Assembly: GCA_964548175.1 (NCBI GenBank)
Contig: CAZJQS010000004.1
Location: 62,001-126,000, forward strand
Source: JANQPA01 sp964548175
GTDB lineage: Bacteria > Bacteroidota > Bacteroidia > Chitinophagales > Saprospiraceae
Length of the DNA: 64,000 nt
Direction of reading: 5' to 3'
Shown here in pieces: positions 17,978-26,906 of this stretch; position 1 is the stretch's first letter, and each line of letters begins with the position of its first letter. Under the pieces are notes generated by a model that did no database searches, was not told where the DNA came from, and saw only the letters and a program-made list of their open reading frames with translations. The position numbers were made by a program, and so were the translations under genes.

Positions 17978-19387
17978 ATGAGTGCAGTAGTTTCACCGAT
18001 ACGTGAACCCCTCATTACAGGAGGGAAATCATATCATCAGATCACGGAAGACATTTGTTCGCCAACGGAGCGCACCCCTACTGCTGCCTGGGTGATTGCG
18101 TTCATCCTGGCGGTGGCCGGCCTGGCATTTTATGTTTTCTGTGTTGCCTGGACCGTTTGGGTAGGGATTGGATCCTGGAACCTTAACCGGACGATAGGCT
18201 GGGGATGGGACATTACCAACTTTGTTTGGTGGGTAGGTATTGGTCACGCTGGTACGCTGATCTCTGCGATCCTGCTGTTATTCCGCCAGAAATGGCGCAC
18301 GGGGGTTAACCGTGCAGCGGAAGCGATGACCATCTTTGCGGTTATTTGTGCCGGGCAGTTCCCATTGATCCACATGGGGCGTTTGTGGCTGGCTTTTTTC
18401 ATCTTCCCTTATCCGAACACACGGGGTCCATTATGGGTGAACTTTAACTCGCCTCTTTTATGGGATGTATTCGCGATCTCTACTTACTTCACGGTATCGC
18501 TTCTTTTCTGGTATACTGGTTTGGTGCCGGATTTTGCAACGGTGAGGGATCGCGCTAAGGGATTGCGCAAGAAATTATACAACTTTCTTGCTTTTGGCTG
18601 GACGGGCTCGGCTAAGCACTGGCAGCGCTGGGAGACTTTGTCTAAGCTCCTTGCGGGTCTGGCTACGCCGCTGGTACTTTCTGTACATACTATTGTATCC
18701 TTTGACTTTGCCACTTCCGTGATCCCGGGATGGCATACAACGATCTTCCCGCCTTACTTTGTTGCGGGAGCGATCTTTTCCGGTTTTGCTATGGTGCAAA
18801 CGCTGATGCTGATCACGCGTAAGGTGTTGAAACTGGAAGATTACATTACGCTGGAGCATATCGACAGTATGAACAAGATCATTCTGCTAACGGGCACCAT
18901 TGTGGGAGTAGCCTACCTGACGGAATTATTTGTCGCCTGGTATTCCGGCTACATTTACGAGCAGTTTGCTTTTTACAACCGGGTGTTGGGACCGTACTGG
19001 TGGTCTTATGTCGGCATGATGTCCTGTAATGTGTTATCGCCGCAGATCTTCTGGTGGCGAAGCATTCGTCGGAACATCGTAATTACCTTCCTGATGTCGA
19101 TATTTGTCAATATTGGTATGTGGTTCGAGCGTTTTGTCATCATTGCCAGTACGCTGGCCAGGGATTATCTGCCATCCAGCTGGAGTTACTATACACCTAC
19201 ATGGGTGGAGATTGGATTATTCATCGGTACGCTTGGTTTATTCTCGACCTGTTACCTGATCTTTACAAGGATTGCCCCGGTAGTAGCCGTAGCGGAAGTG
19301 AAGTCTATTTTAAAGACTGCCGGCGACCAGTATACCGGTCCGAAGGCGCATGCGCATCAGGAAAGCGAAAAAACAGCAGCACATTAA
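17978..19387 (+). CDS. actC: Alternative complex III subunit C, NrfD-like quinone-binding
   Basis: The 469-residue integral membrane protein is of the NrfD/PsrC family. About eight to ten hydrophobic helices are visible, starting with AAWVIAFILAVAGLAFYVFC near residue 36. GHAGTLISAILLLFRQ in the third helix is the typical NrfD/ActC signature around the menaquinol site. In ACIII this subunit binds quinol and is thought to contribute to charge separation. The C-terminal tail is hydrophilic and His-rich (KAHAHQESEKTAAH). The gene lies 97 bases after actB and 37 before actD, consistent with one transcript. Confidence 0.95.
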   Translation: MSAVVSPIREPLITGGKSYHQITEDICSPTERTPTAAWVIAFILAVAGLAFYVFCVAWTVWVGIGSWNLNRTIGWGWDITNFVWWVGIGHAGTLISAILLLFRQKWRTGVNRAAEAMTIFAVICAGQFPLIHMGRLWLAFFIFPYPNTRGPLWVNFNSPLLWDVFAISTYFTVSLLFWYTGLVPDFATVRDRAKGLRKKLYNFLAFGWTGSAKHWQRWETLSKLLAGLATPLVLSVHTIVSFDFATSVIPGWHTTIFPPYFVAGAIFSGFAMVQTLMLITRKVLKLEDYITLEHIDSMNKIILLTGTIVGVAYLTELFVAWYSGYIYEQFAFYNRVLGPYWWSYVGMMSCNVLSPQIFWWRSIRRNIVITFLMSIFVNIGMWFERFVIIASTLARDYLPSSWSYYTPTWVEIGLFIGTLGLFSTCYLIFTRIAPVVAVAEVKSILKTAGDQYTGPKAHAHQESEKTAAH

Positions 19388-19424
19388 TTAAAAACAAGGC
19401 TATAATCTTACAATCAACATAGAG

Positions 19425-19955
19425 ATGAAAAATTCAAATAAAGAGGTCCTTTTCGGGTTGTATGATGACGAGGAGATTTTGCTGAAGGCAGTAAGGCAGG
19501 CAAAGGATGCGCATCTTGATATTATGGATGTATTCACTCCTTTTCCGGTACACGGTTTGGATCCTATCCTGGGCCTGGCGCATAGTCGCCTTCCGGCCGC
19601 CGGGTTCATTTATGGCGCCATTGGGGCGATCACCGGCTTTTTGTTCATGACTTGGGTATTCACGCAGGACTGGCCCATCATTTTTGGTGGCAAGCCTTAT
19701 TTTTCTGCTCCTGCTTTCATCCCCATCACTTTTGAGTTGACGGTGTTGTTCTCCGCTGTAGGAATGGTGTTCACCTTCTTCATCATTTGTGGGATGGGCC
19801 CTGGAGCAGTCAATCCCATATTGGATAATCGCATTACGGACGATAAATTCTGTATCGCCTTTGACGCCAGTGAAGCTTCTGATGAAGAAGTAGAGAAATA
19901 TAAATCTTTCTTTACTGCCTCTGGTGCTTCTGAAGTAAACACGAAGACTATTTAA
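19425..19955 (+). CDS. actD: Alternative complex III subunit D (DUF3341)
   Basis: The 176-residue protein matches DUF3341: a cytoplasmic N-terminal part containing FTPFPVHGLDPILGL at about 38-52, then two membrane helices at roughly 58-78 and 100-122, then a soluble C-terminal domain. In ACIII structures ActD is a peripheral-plus-membrane subunit that packs against ActC; its exact role is structural as far as is known. It sits between actC and actE in the standard gene order. Confidence 0.93.
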   Translation: MKNSNKEVLFGLYDDEEILLKAVRQAKDAHLDIMDVFTPFPVHGLDPILGLAHSRLPAAGFIYGAIGAITGFLFMTWVFTQDWPIIFGGKPYFSAPAFIPITFELTVLFSAVGMVFTFFIICGMGPGAVNPILDNRITDDKFCIAFDASEASDEEVEKYKSFFTASGASEVNTKTI

Positions 19956-19978
19956 TCAATTTTCAATTTTTGAAAGCG

Positions 19979-20881
19979 ATGCGACAAATAAAGAACTATA
20001 TATACATTTTGGCTGCAGTAGTAATTTTCTACTCATGCAGTCCTGCGGATGGCAATTTTGCGGGCAGTGAATACATGCCGGATATGGGGCATTCGATTGC
20101 TTACGAAGCCAATGTGTATACTTATTACTATTTAAATACCTGGGATAGCGCCAGCACCTTCAGGTTGAAAGAACTGACCAACCGCATGTTGCCTGTAAAG
20201 GGTACGGTGGCCAGGGGATATGCCGGTGTTTATCTGAACGGAGAAAAGTCGACTGACGAGGTGATCAACACGCTCAGGGGAGGCGACAATGTCAATGCGA
20301 TCGCTGTGCCGGTCAATGGCAATGTACCTTATTATTATGAAGACACAGAGGAGGAAAGAACCCGGGCTACAGCTGAGATCATCGATAACCCATTCCCCAT
20401 TACGGCGGAAGGTTTAGCCAGAGGAAAAGAACTGTATGACGTTTTCTGCGGTATCTGCCATGGCGAAAACGGCGGCGGCAACGGCTATCTGGTCCGGGAA
20501 GCGGATCCGGCTAAAGGCGATCCTGGCGGGGTTTATCCGGTATTACCGGCCAATATGCTGGACACGGCTTACGCCAATTCTTCCAACGGAAGATATTATC
20601 ATGCGATCATGTACGGTAAAAATGCGATGGGTGCTTATCACGACAAAATGAACTACGAAGAAAGATGGCAGGTCATTCACTATATCCGTGCCTTACAGGC
20701 TAAAGATCAGGGGGTGGAATACAGCGAAACCAAAAATACCCTGAATCCTGCATTTGGAACTCCGGCCAAAGACCTGCCCGAACTGGCGGTCAATGAGCCG
20801 GCAACAGAAAACAAAGCCGCAAAGGAGCCGGAAGCCGAAGGTGACCACAGCAGTGATAACGATCATGGCGGCGGCCATTAA
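19979..20881 (+). CDS. actE: Alternative complex III subunit E, monoheme cytochrome c lipoprotein
   Basis: The chosen ATG at 19979 gives 300 residues; an in-frame TTG at 19970 would add only three. The N-terminus is a lipoprotein signal ending in FYSC (Cys20), so the protein is lipid-anchored on the periplasmic side. One heme c site is present, CGICH at 156-160, inside a cytochrome c domain with a probable Met ligand in KNAMGAYHDKM. In ACIII, ActE accepts electrons from ActA and can hand them to the oxidase. The C-terminal tail is acidic and His-rich (DHSSDNDHGGGH). It starts 23 bases after actD. Confidence 0.93.
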   Translation: MRQIKNYIYILAAVVIFYSCSPADGNFAGSEYMPDMGHSIAYEANVYTYYYLNTWDSASTFRLKELTNRMLPVKGTVARGYAGVYLNGEKSTDEVINTLRGGDNVNAIAVPVNGNVPYYYEDTEEERTRATAEIIDNPFPITAEGLARGKELYDVFCGICHGENGGGNGYLVREADPAKGDPGGVYPVLPANMLDTAYANSSNGRYYHAIMYGKNAMGAYHDKMNYEERWQVIHYIRALQAKDQGVEYSETKNTLNPAFGTPAKDLPELAVNEPATENKAAKEPEAEGDHSSDNDHGGGH

Positions 20882-20929
20882 CAGAAGACAACAAACACTT
20901 TTCTAGAAGAACAAAACAAAAGACACATA

Positions 20930-22213
20930 ATGGAGCGTTTCACATTCGATTCCAAAATAAGAAATGTACTGTTCGGCCTGATGGGGCTGGGGCTGGTCTG
21001 TATGATACTGACCTTCATCTTCGATGATCCATTGCATACGCGCTTCTGGACCAATTTCCTCCACAATTCCGTCTTCTTTACCGGGATTGCCTTTATTTCT
21101 ACTTTTATTCTGGCTGCCTTTATTACGGCCTGGGCCGGCTGGTATGCCTTGATCAAAAGGATCTGGGAAGCTTACGCATTATTTTTGATACCAGGGTTGA
21201 TCCTGATGGCCATCGTGGTCGTTGGGCTTTGGGGAGGCTTTCACCACTTGTATCACTGGGCTGACGCAGAGGCGGTAGGCGAGGACCCCATCCTTCAGGG
21301 GAAAAGCTCATTTTTGAATAAGGGGTGGTATACCATCGGTACCCTCATTATTGTAGGAATCTGGATATTTTTTGCCACTAAATTGCGCCAGCTTTCACTG
21401 CGGGAAGATGAGAATCAGGGAATGGACTTCCAGGTTCATCGCAGGATCAGAGTATGGGCGGCTGCTTTTCTTCCGATCGCGGGTTTCTCCAGTGCAGCCC
21501 TGATCTGGCAGTGGATCATGTCTGTAGACGCCCACTGGTACAGTACTTTATTCGCCTGGTATGTCGGCGCCAGCTGGTTCGTGGCAGCAATGACCCTTAC
21601 TATTATGACGCTGATCCTGATGAAGAACCTTGGCTATTTCCAAAAGGTAACCCCTGAACATCTTCGGGACCTGGGTAAATATACGTTTGCCTTTAGTATC
21701 TTCTGGACTTATCTGTGGTTTTCTCAGTATATGTTGATCTGGTATGGAAACGTAGGGGAGGAGACCATCTACTTTAGAGAAAGATTAGATAATTATCCGG
21801 TTCTGTTCTTCGGTAACCTGGCCTTGAACTTTGTGCTGCCGTTCTTCATCCTGATCCGCGAAGATAATATCCGCAAGTACGGTACAATGATGTTCGCTTC
21901 GGCTTTTGTTTTCATCGGCCACTGGATCGATTTCTTCCTGATGATCAAACCTGGTGCGTATCATACGGCTCAGGAAACATTGGCGCATATGGGAGGCGCT
22001 GCTGAAGCACATGGCGCAGAGGCAGCTGAGGCAGGCCATCACGCGGCTTCTCATTTCGTGATGGGCTTCACCATTCCGGGATTGCTGGAATTTGGCACTA
22101 TGCTTGGTTTCCTCGCCTTCTTCCTGTTCATAGTGTTCAGGAATATGGCTAAAGCTCCTTTGGATGCCGTGAATGACCCTTACTACGCAGAAAGCTTGCA
22201 ACACCATGCTTAA
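20930..22213 (+). CDS. actF: Alternative complex III subunit F, membrane quinone-binding-type subunit
   Basis: The 427-residue protein has about ten hydrophobic helices and the ActF-type segments WQWIMSVDAHWYSTLFAWY (about 190-210) and YLWFSQYMLIWYGN (about 260-275). It is an NrfD-related paralogue of ActC that lacks a proven quinone site but shares its four-helix bundle. The loop near 345-370 is Ala/His-rich (GGAAEAHGAEAAEAGHHAASH). It closes the act gene set in the usual order A-F. The 114-base gap to coxB contains a second promoter. Confidence 0.93.
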   Translation: MERFTFDSKIRNVLFGLMGLGLVCMILTFIFDDPLHTRFWTNFLHNSVFFTGIAFISTFILAAFITAWAGWYALIKRIWEAYALFLIPGLILMAIVVVGLWGGFHHLYHWADAEAVGEDPILQGKSSFLNKGWYTIGTLIIVGIWIFFATKLRQLSLREDENQGMDFQVHRRIRVWAAAFLPIAGFSSAALIWQWIMSVDAHWYSTLFAWYVGASWFVAAMTLTIMTLILMKNLGYFQKVTPEHLRDLGKYTFAFSIFWTYLWFSQYMLIWYGNVGEETIYFRERLDNYPVLFFGNLALNFVLPFFILIREDNIRKYGTMMFASAFVFIGHWIDFFLMIKPGAYHTAQETLAHMGGAAEAHGAEAAEAGHHAASHFVMGFTIPGLLEFGTMLGFLAFFLFIVFRNMAKAPLDAVNDPYYAESLQHHA

Positions 22214-22257
22214 GTTTATTTAGATTTGTTCTAGATAAGCTTAAGCGGTGATACATT

Positions 22258-22290
22258 TTTGCAGTACAACGTGTTAATATAATAAATTTG
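22258..22290 (+). promoter_or_regulatory. Predicted internal promoter before coxB
   Basis: TTTG (22258-22261), 21 bases, TAAATTTG (22283-22290). The spacing is identical to the act promoter. Start near 22297 would leave a leader of about 30 nt, allowing the oxidase genes to be expressed apart from complex III. Confidence 0.6.
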
Positions 22291-22327
22291 AATCCGAAAT
22301 AGGATAAAAATTATAAATCAAGATACG

Positions 22328-23827
22328 ATGACAGTTTTGTTAGTTTTATTGTGTGTGGCGCTCATCACCATTATTGTGGTGCAGGTAGGAAAGGTGACCG
22401 AGCTGGCTTCTAAGATCAGAGGTGAAGAAGAAATGGAGTTGGCTTCCAACCGACGCAACGGTTTTTATCTGATGGCGTTTATGGTTCTTTTTCTTTTGGC
22501 CACCATCATATCCAGTTACTATTACAAGAATTTCTTTTTGGGATACGGCCCGCATCAGGCAGCATCTGAACATGGCGGAACGCTGGATAGTCTGTTCAGC
22601 ATAACGCTGTTCTTTACGGGGCTGGTCTTTGTGATCACTCAAATCCTTTTGTTTTACTATGCTTATCGATACAGGGCGCAGAAAGGTACCAAGGCTTCTT
22701 TCATCGCTCATGACAACAAGCTGGAGATCGTCTGGACGGTTATTCCTGCGGTAGTGATGGCTTTTCTGGTGATCAGCGGTCTGGATGCCTGGAATGAGGT
22801 GATGGCGGATGTAGGGGAAGATGAGGAACATATTGAGATCGAGGCCACCGGCTATCAGTTTGCCTGGGGCTTGCGTTATCCTGGCGAGGATGGTGTGCTG
22901 GGCAGAAAAGATTATAAACTGATCAAGCCAGGTATGAATGATCTTGGAATTGATTGGGAAGACGAGCGAAGCCTCGATGATTTCCTGCCCAATGAGGTGG
23001 TGCTCCCTGTAAACAAAAAAGTAAGGGTTCGCATTACAGCACGTGATGTACTGCATAATTTCTATTTACCTCACTTCCGCTTGAAGATGGATGCCGTTCC
23101 CGGCATGCCGACTTACTTTGTCTTTACGCCTACGAAGACGACTGACGAGTACAGGCAGCAGCTTAGCCAGTACCCTGAGTATCAGGTGCCTGCCGATCCG
23201 GAAGATCCCGAAAGTCCTATGCTTTGGGAAACTTTTAACTATGAGCTGGCTTGCGCTGAGCTTTGCGGAAGAGGCCACTGGAGTATGCAGAAAACCGTGC
23301 GCATTGTCACAGAAGATGAGTACGAAGCATGGAAAGCCCAGCAAACACCTCACTACATGCAGTTGATCCGTGGTTCAGCAGATGACCCCTACACCAATGT
23401 CTGGTTTGACTCAGAAATTGAAGAACGCAAGGAAGCCTTCAATCAGAGGCTGGAAGAGGCGATCGGTTCGGAAACCGCTGTTGAACGGACATTACGCCTG
23501 AACTACGTCAATTTTGAAACGGGCTCTGCACAGCTAACCGCAACTTCGAAATATCAATTGGATTTCCTGGCTGAGGCAATGAAAAAATATCCGGAAATGC
23601 GCATCGAAGTAGCCGGGCATACTGACGACGTTGGTAATCCTGATGAGAACCGGACCTTGTCCGAAAACAGAGCACGCTCTGTTTTCAATTATCTCGTCAA
23701 TCAAGGGATCAATGAGTCTCGCATGACCACAATAGGGTACGGTGATTCGCGCCCTGTAGAGGAAGGAGATTCAGAAGCAGCCAGAGAAGCCAACCGCAGG
23801 GTTGAGTTCCGTATTTTGTCTGTGTAA
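22328..23827 (+). CDS. coxB: Cytochrome c oxidase subunit II fused to an OmpA-type peptidoglycan-binding domain
   Basis: Residues 1-160 hold four hydrophobic helices (about 2-20, 47-64, 88-112, 133-152), as in other Bacteroidota CoxB. The cupredoxin domain follows with a full CuA ligand set: His243, Cys309, Glu311, Cys313, His317 and Met320, with spacing identical to bovine subunit II. After a linker (321-387), residues 388-499 form an OmpA C-terminal domain with GHTDDVGNPDENRTLSENRA; Asp433 and Arg448 are 15 apart, as are the diaminopimelate ligands of OmpA-type domains. In caa3 oxidases a cytochrome c domain occupies this C-terminal place. Both extra domains face the periplasm, so the fusion makes topological sense. 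At 499 residues it is much longer than usual. Confidence 0.93.
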   Translation: MTVLLVLLCVALITIIVVQVGKVTELASKIRGEEEMELASNRRNGFYLMAFMVLFLLATIISSYYYKNFFLGYGPHQAASEHGGTLDSLFSITLFFTGLVFVITQILLFYYAYRYRAQKGTKASFIAHDNKLEIVWTVIPAVVMAFLVISGLDAWNEVMADVGEDEEHIEIEATGYQFAWGLRYPGEDGVLGRKDYKLIKPGMNDLGIDWEDERSLDDFLPNEVVLPVNKKVRVRITARDVLHNFYLPHFRLKMDAVPGMPTYFVFTPTKTTDEYRQQLSQYPEYQVPADPEDPESPMLWETFNYELACAELCGRGHWSMQKTVRIVTEDEYEAWKAQQTPHYMQLIRGSADDPYTNVWFDSEIEERKEAFNQRLEEAIGSETAVERTLRLNYVNFETGSAQLTATSKYQLDFLAEAMKKYPEMRIEVAGHTDDVGNPDENRTLSENRARSVFNYLVNQGINESRMTTIGYGDSRPVEEGDSEAAREANRRVEFRILSV

Positions 23828-23838
23828 AAAAAACCAAA

Positions 23839-23886
23839 CCCTTGAACCTCTACGCGTAGATACTGTTAAATGGGTATACTCAAGGG
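23839..23886 (+). other. Structured element between coxB and coxA
   Basis: Outer arms CCCTTGA (23839-23845) and TCAAGGG (23880-23886) pair perfectly. Inside are the palindrome CTACGCGTAG (23850-23859) and short arms GATAC/GTAT. It could be a transcript processing or attenuation structure, or an operator. There is no T-tract. Confidence 0.4.
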
Positions 23887-24011
23887 AAATGAAACATGAA
23901 CAAACTTTTGTATATTCGGCATTAGTAGGCTATAAATAAAATTAGCTGATATACTTTGCGAAGAAATTAATTTCCTGGTAGGATTGTAAACTTTATAAAT
24001 TTTTCGGCGAA

Positions 24012-25871
24012 ATGGCTAACGTAGCAACACAACCACAACCTGAGGTTTTAAGAGAAGAAAAGCTGATTGAAGAGTTGGGATTTGACGATCATTTTCACGA
24101 TCATCATCATGGCGATAAGTATCAGTCTAACTTTATCACCAAATATATTTTCAGCCAGGATCATAAAATGATCGCCAAGCAGTTCCTGATAACAGGAATG
24201 TTCTGGGCTGTAGTCGGCGCCTTGATGTCTCTGGTGTTCCGCTTACAATTAGGATTCCCGGAAGAGAGTCTTGCCTGGTTGAAGCCTGTTCTTGGAAAAT
24301 GGATCGAGGTAAATGCAGAGGGCGTAGGAACCTTATCTCAGGATTTCTACTACGCACTCGTTACAATGCACGGTACGATCCTGGTGTTTTTCGTACTGAC
24401 TGCCGGATTGAGCGGTACTTTCAGCAACCTTTTAATTCCTTTACAGATTGGCGCCCGTGATATGGCTTCGCCGCTGCTGAATATGATGTCATACTGGTTT
24501 TTCTTTTTAGCAGGTGTGATCATGTTTGCATCCCTTTTCCTGAGCACAGGGCCTTTCTCGGGAGGATGGGTGGCTTACCCGCCGCTCAGCGCCTTGCCGC
24601 AGGCTTCCCAGGGTTCCGGCGCCGGAATGACATTGTGGACGGTGAGCCTGGTCTTTTTTGTCGTCTCTGTTCTCCTGGGTGGTATCAACTACATTACTAC
24701 CGTACTTAACATGCGCACTAAAGGAATGAGTATGTGGAGACTTCCGCTGACCATCTGGGCTTTTTTCATTACTGCTGTTATTGGTCTGTTGTCTTTTCCC
24801 GTACTGGTTTCTGCATTCTTGTTGCTGATGTTTGACAGGGGGTTAGGTACGAGCTTTTTCCTGAGTGAAATTTATATCGGCGGCCAGGCGCTGGATCAGG
24901 TCGGCGGTAGTCCGATTCTTTATCAGCACTTATTCTGGTTCCTGGGGCACCCTGAGGTGTACATCATCATTCTGCCTGCTATGGGGCTTGTATCGGAAGT
25001 TCTTTCAGTACATTCCAGAAAGCCGATCTTTGGATACAAAGCGATGGTTTATTCTCTGATGGCGATCGCTTTCTTGTCCTTTATCGTATGGGCGCACCAC
25101 ATGTTCATGTCTGGTGTTAACCCATTCATCTCTAACTTCTTCGTGATCTTTACATTGATCATTGCGGTGCCGTCGGCGGTGAAGGTATTTAACTGGATCG
25201 CTACCCTATACAGGGGTAATATTCGCTTAAATGCGGCGAGCTTGTTTGCCATCGGCTTCGTTTCTATGTTTATTTCCGGTGGTTTGACCGGTATTTTCCT
25301 TGGTAACTCAGCGCTGGATATTCAGCTGCACGATACTTACTTCGTAGTAGCCCACTTCCATATTGTAATGGGTGTTGCTGCTTTCTTCGGAATGTTCGCT
25401 GGTATTTACAACTGGTTTCCTAAGATGTACGGTCGCTTTATGAATGATACGCTTGGAAAGATCCACTTCTGGGGAACTTTGGTCGGTGCTTATGCGATCT
25501 TCTGGCCAATGCACTACCTCGGGATGGCCGGCGTACCTCGTCGTTACTACAGTTTTGACTCCTTCCAGGCATTCGAACATTTTGACGGCATGAACCAGTT
25601 CATCACCATCGGTGCGATCCTGACATTCGCATTCCAGATCATCTTTATCGTTAACTTCTTCTACAGCATCTGGAAAGGTAGGGAGATGAAAGAGCGCAAT
25701 CCATGGAATGCAACTACACTGGAATGGACAACGCCTGTAGAGCGCATCCACGGTAACTGGCCCGGTAAGCTGCCTTCTGTACAGCGGTGGGCTTATGATT
25801 ACAGCAAAGACGGCAGAGAGTTCATCTCTCAGGTCGAACCCATCGGGCCCAATGAGAAGGAGGTGCACTAA
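24012..25871 (+). CDS. coxA: Cytochrome c oxidase subunit I
   Basis: The 619-residue protein is the catalytic heme-copper subunit that reduces oxygen to water and pumps protons. Ligands are visible: His120 and His450 for the low-spin heme, His313, His362 and His363 for CuB, and His448 for the high-spin heme. GHPEVY at 312-317 holds the cross-linked Tyr317 and the proton-channel Glu315, marking a type A1 enzyme. Asp150 and Asn157 (D-channel) and Lys391 in AVKVFNW (K-channel) are kept. The N-terminus has a His-rich stretch HFHDHHH at 27-33. It lies 184 bases after coxB. Confidence 0.97.
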   Translation: MANVATQPQPEVLREEKLIEELGFDDHFHDHHHGDKYQSNFITKYIFSQDHKMIAKQFLITGMFWAVVGALMSLVFRLQLGFPEESLAWLKPVLGKWIEVNAEGVGTLSQDFYYALVTMHGTILVFFVLTAGLSGTFSNLLIPLQIGARDMASPLLNMMSYWFFFLAGVIMFASLFLSTGPFSGGWVAYPPLSALPQASQGSGAGMTLWTVSLVFFVVSVLLGGINYITTVLNMRTKGMSMWRLPLTIWAFFITAVIGLLSFPVLVSAFLLLMFDRGLGTSFFLSEIYIGGQALDQVGGSPILYQHLFWFLGHPEVYIIILPAMGLVSEVLSVHSRKPIFGYKAMVYSLMAIAFLSFIVWAHHMFMSGVNPFISNFFVIFTLIIAVPSAVKVFNWIATLYRGNIRLNAASLFAIGFVSMFISGGLTGIFLGNSALDIQLHDTYFVVAHFHIVMGVAAFFGMFAGIYNWFPKMYGRFMNDTLGKIHFWGTLVGAYAIFWPMHYLGMAGVPRRYYSFDSFQAFEHFDGMNQFITIGAILTFAFQIIFIVNFFYSIWKGREMKERNPWNATTLEWTTPVERIHGNWPGKLPSVQRWAYDYSKDGREFISQVEPIGPNEKEVH

Positions 25872-25928
25872 GCTTTAGTAATCCTCTTCAATGGATAAAA
25901 GTAAATTAACCTTTTAAAAAAATACAGG

Positions 25929-25959
25929 AGGAGGTAATTCGACAAGAGAATTGCCTCCT
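25929..25959 (+). promoter_or_regulatory. Stem-loop with embedded GGAGG upstream of ctaB
   Basis: AGGAGGTAATTC (25929-25940) and GAATTGCCTCCT (25948-25959) form a 12-bp stem with one U-G pair and the 7-base loop GACAAGA. It lies 57 bases after the coxA stop and 19 before the ctaB GTG. It may end most coxA transcripts, or hide the purine-rich strand. No T-tract follows directly. Confidence 0.5.
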
Positions 25960-25978
25960 TTCAATTACCTATAAAAAA

Positions 25979-26881
25979 GTGGCCGTAAAAGTAGCAAGAG
26001 AAAAAGCCGGGATTAATCTGGTCAGCCAGAAAGTTATTGATTACAAAATGCTGGTCAAACTGCGGTTGTCGCTGACCGTTGTTTTTTCTTCTATCATGGC
26101 GTTTCTGATCGCCGGCGGAGGTGCTGCCGACTGGAAAGCGGTATTGATCCTTGCCGTGGGCGGATTCCTGATCACAGGAGCCGCCAATGCCTTGAACCAG
26201 GTACTGGAGAAGGATTACGATAAGCTGATGAAGCGCACGGCAGACCGCCCCCTCGCAGCCGGCAGAATGCGCGTTTCTGAGGCTGTCATGGCTGCCGGCT
26301 TAATGAGTATGGTCGGCATTATCCTTTTGGCGCTTTTCAATCCCTGGACTTCTTTCCTGGGTACCCTTGCTCTTGTAAGTTATGCCTTCGTTTATACCCC
26401 GTTAAAAAGAATTACGCCCCTGGCTGTCGTGGTGGGGGCTGTTCCCGGCGCTTTGCCGACATTGATCGGATGTGTGGCGGCCCAGGGAGAACTGACCTTG
26501 CTGGGGCTGATCCTTTTCGGCTTGCAGTTTTTCTGGCAGTTCCCTCATTTCTGGTCAATTGGCTGGCTGGGATTCAAGGACTATCAGACGGCCGGTTATA
26601 AGATTATGCCGACTACCGACGATCAGCAGCCGGATCGTAATGTAGGCTTGCAGAGTTTTATCTATACCTTGTTCCTTTATCCGGTGTTGTTAGGATTGTG
26701 GTATAACGAGGTGGCGGGATGGGTTTCTTTATCCCTGGTATTGATCCTTACCTTATTTTACACCTTCTTTTCCTGGAAGTTTTATAAGGGGATGGATAAG
26801 CGAACGGCTTTGCAGCTGATGTTTTTCTCTTTTTTATACATCCCCGTCAGCCTGATCGCAGTGTACGTGGATATGCTTTAA
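25979..26881 (+). CDS. ctaB: Protoheme IX farnesyltransferase (heme O synthase)
   Basis: The 300-residue membrane protein is a UbiA-type prenyltransferase that adds farnesyl to heme B, giving heme O for the oxidase. The first aspartate-rich motif is NQVLEKDYDKLMKRTADRPL at 73-92; Glu77 replaces the usual first Asp, a change I recall in other Bacteroidota. Nine hydrophobic helices are visible. FWQFPHFWSIGWLGFKDY, near 185-200, is the second conserved region. The start is GTG at 25979; the next in-frame ATG is residue 24 and would leave too little before the first helix. No heme A synthase (ctaA) gene is in the window. Confidence 0.95.
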   Translation: MAVKVAREKAGINLVSQKVIDYKMLVKLRLSLTVVFSSIMAFLIAGGGAADWKAVLILAVGGFLITGAANALNQVLEKDYDKLMKRTADRPLAAGRMRVSEAVMAAGLMSMVGIILLALFNPWTSFLGTLALVSYAFVYTPLKRITPLAVVVGAVPGALPTLIGCVAAQGELTLLGLILFGLQFFWQFPHFWSIGWLGFKDYQTAGYKIMPTTDDQQPDRNVGLQSFIYTLFLYPVLLGLWYNEVAGWVSLSLVLILTLFYTFFSWKFYKGMDKRTALQLMFFSFLYIPVSLIAVYVDML

Positions 26882-26893
26882 TTTTTGATCTTC

Positions 26894-26900
26894 AAAGGAG
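26894..26900 (+). promoter_or_regulatory. Shine-Dalgarno site before the first subunit III gene
   Basis: AAAGGAG lies six bases before the ATG at 26907. Good Shine-Dalgarno sites are rare in this window, so this one stands out and supports the chosen start. Confidence 0.5.
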
Positions 26901-26906
26901 TATAAT

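Noticed and set aside
22346..23056. A 236-codon open frame antisense to coxB
   Set aside because: It is fully covered by conserved CoxB sequence and its product has no signal, domain or upstream promoter.
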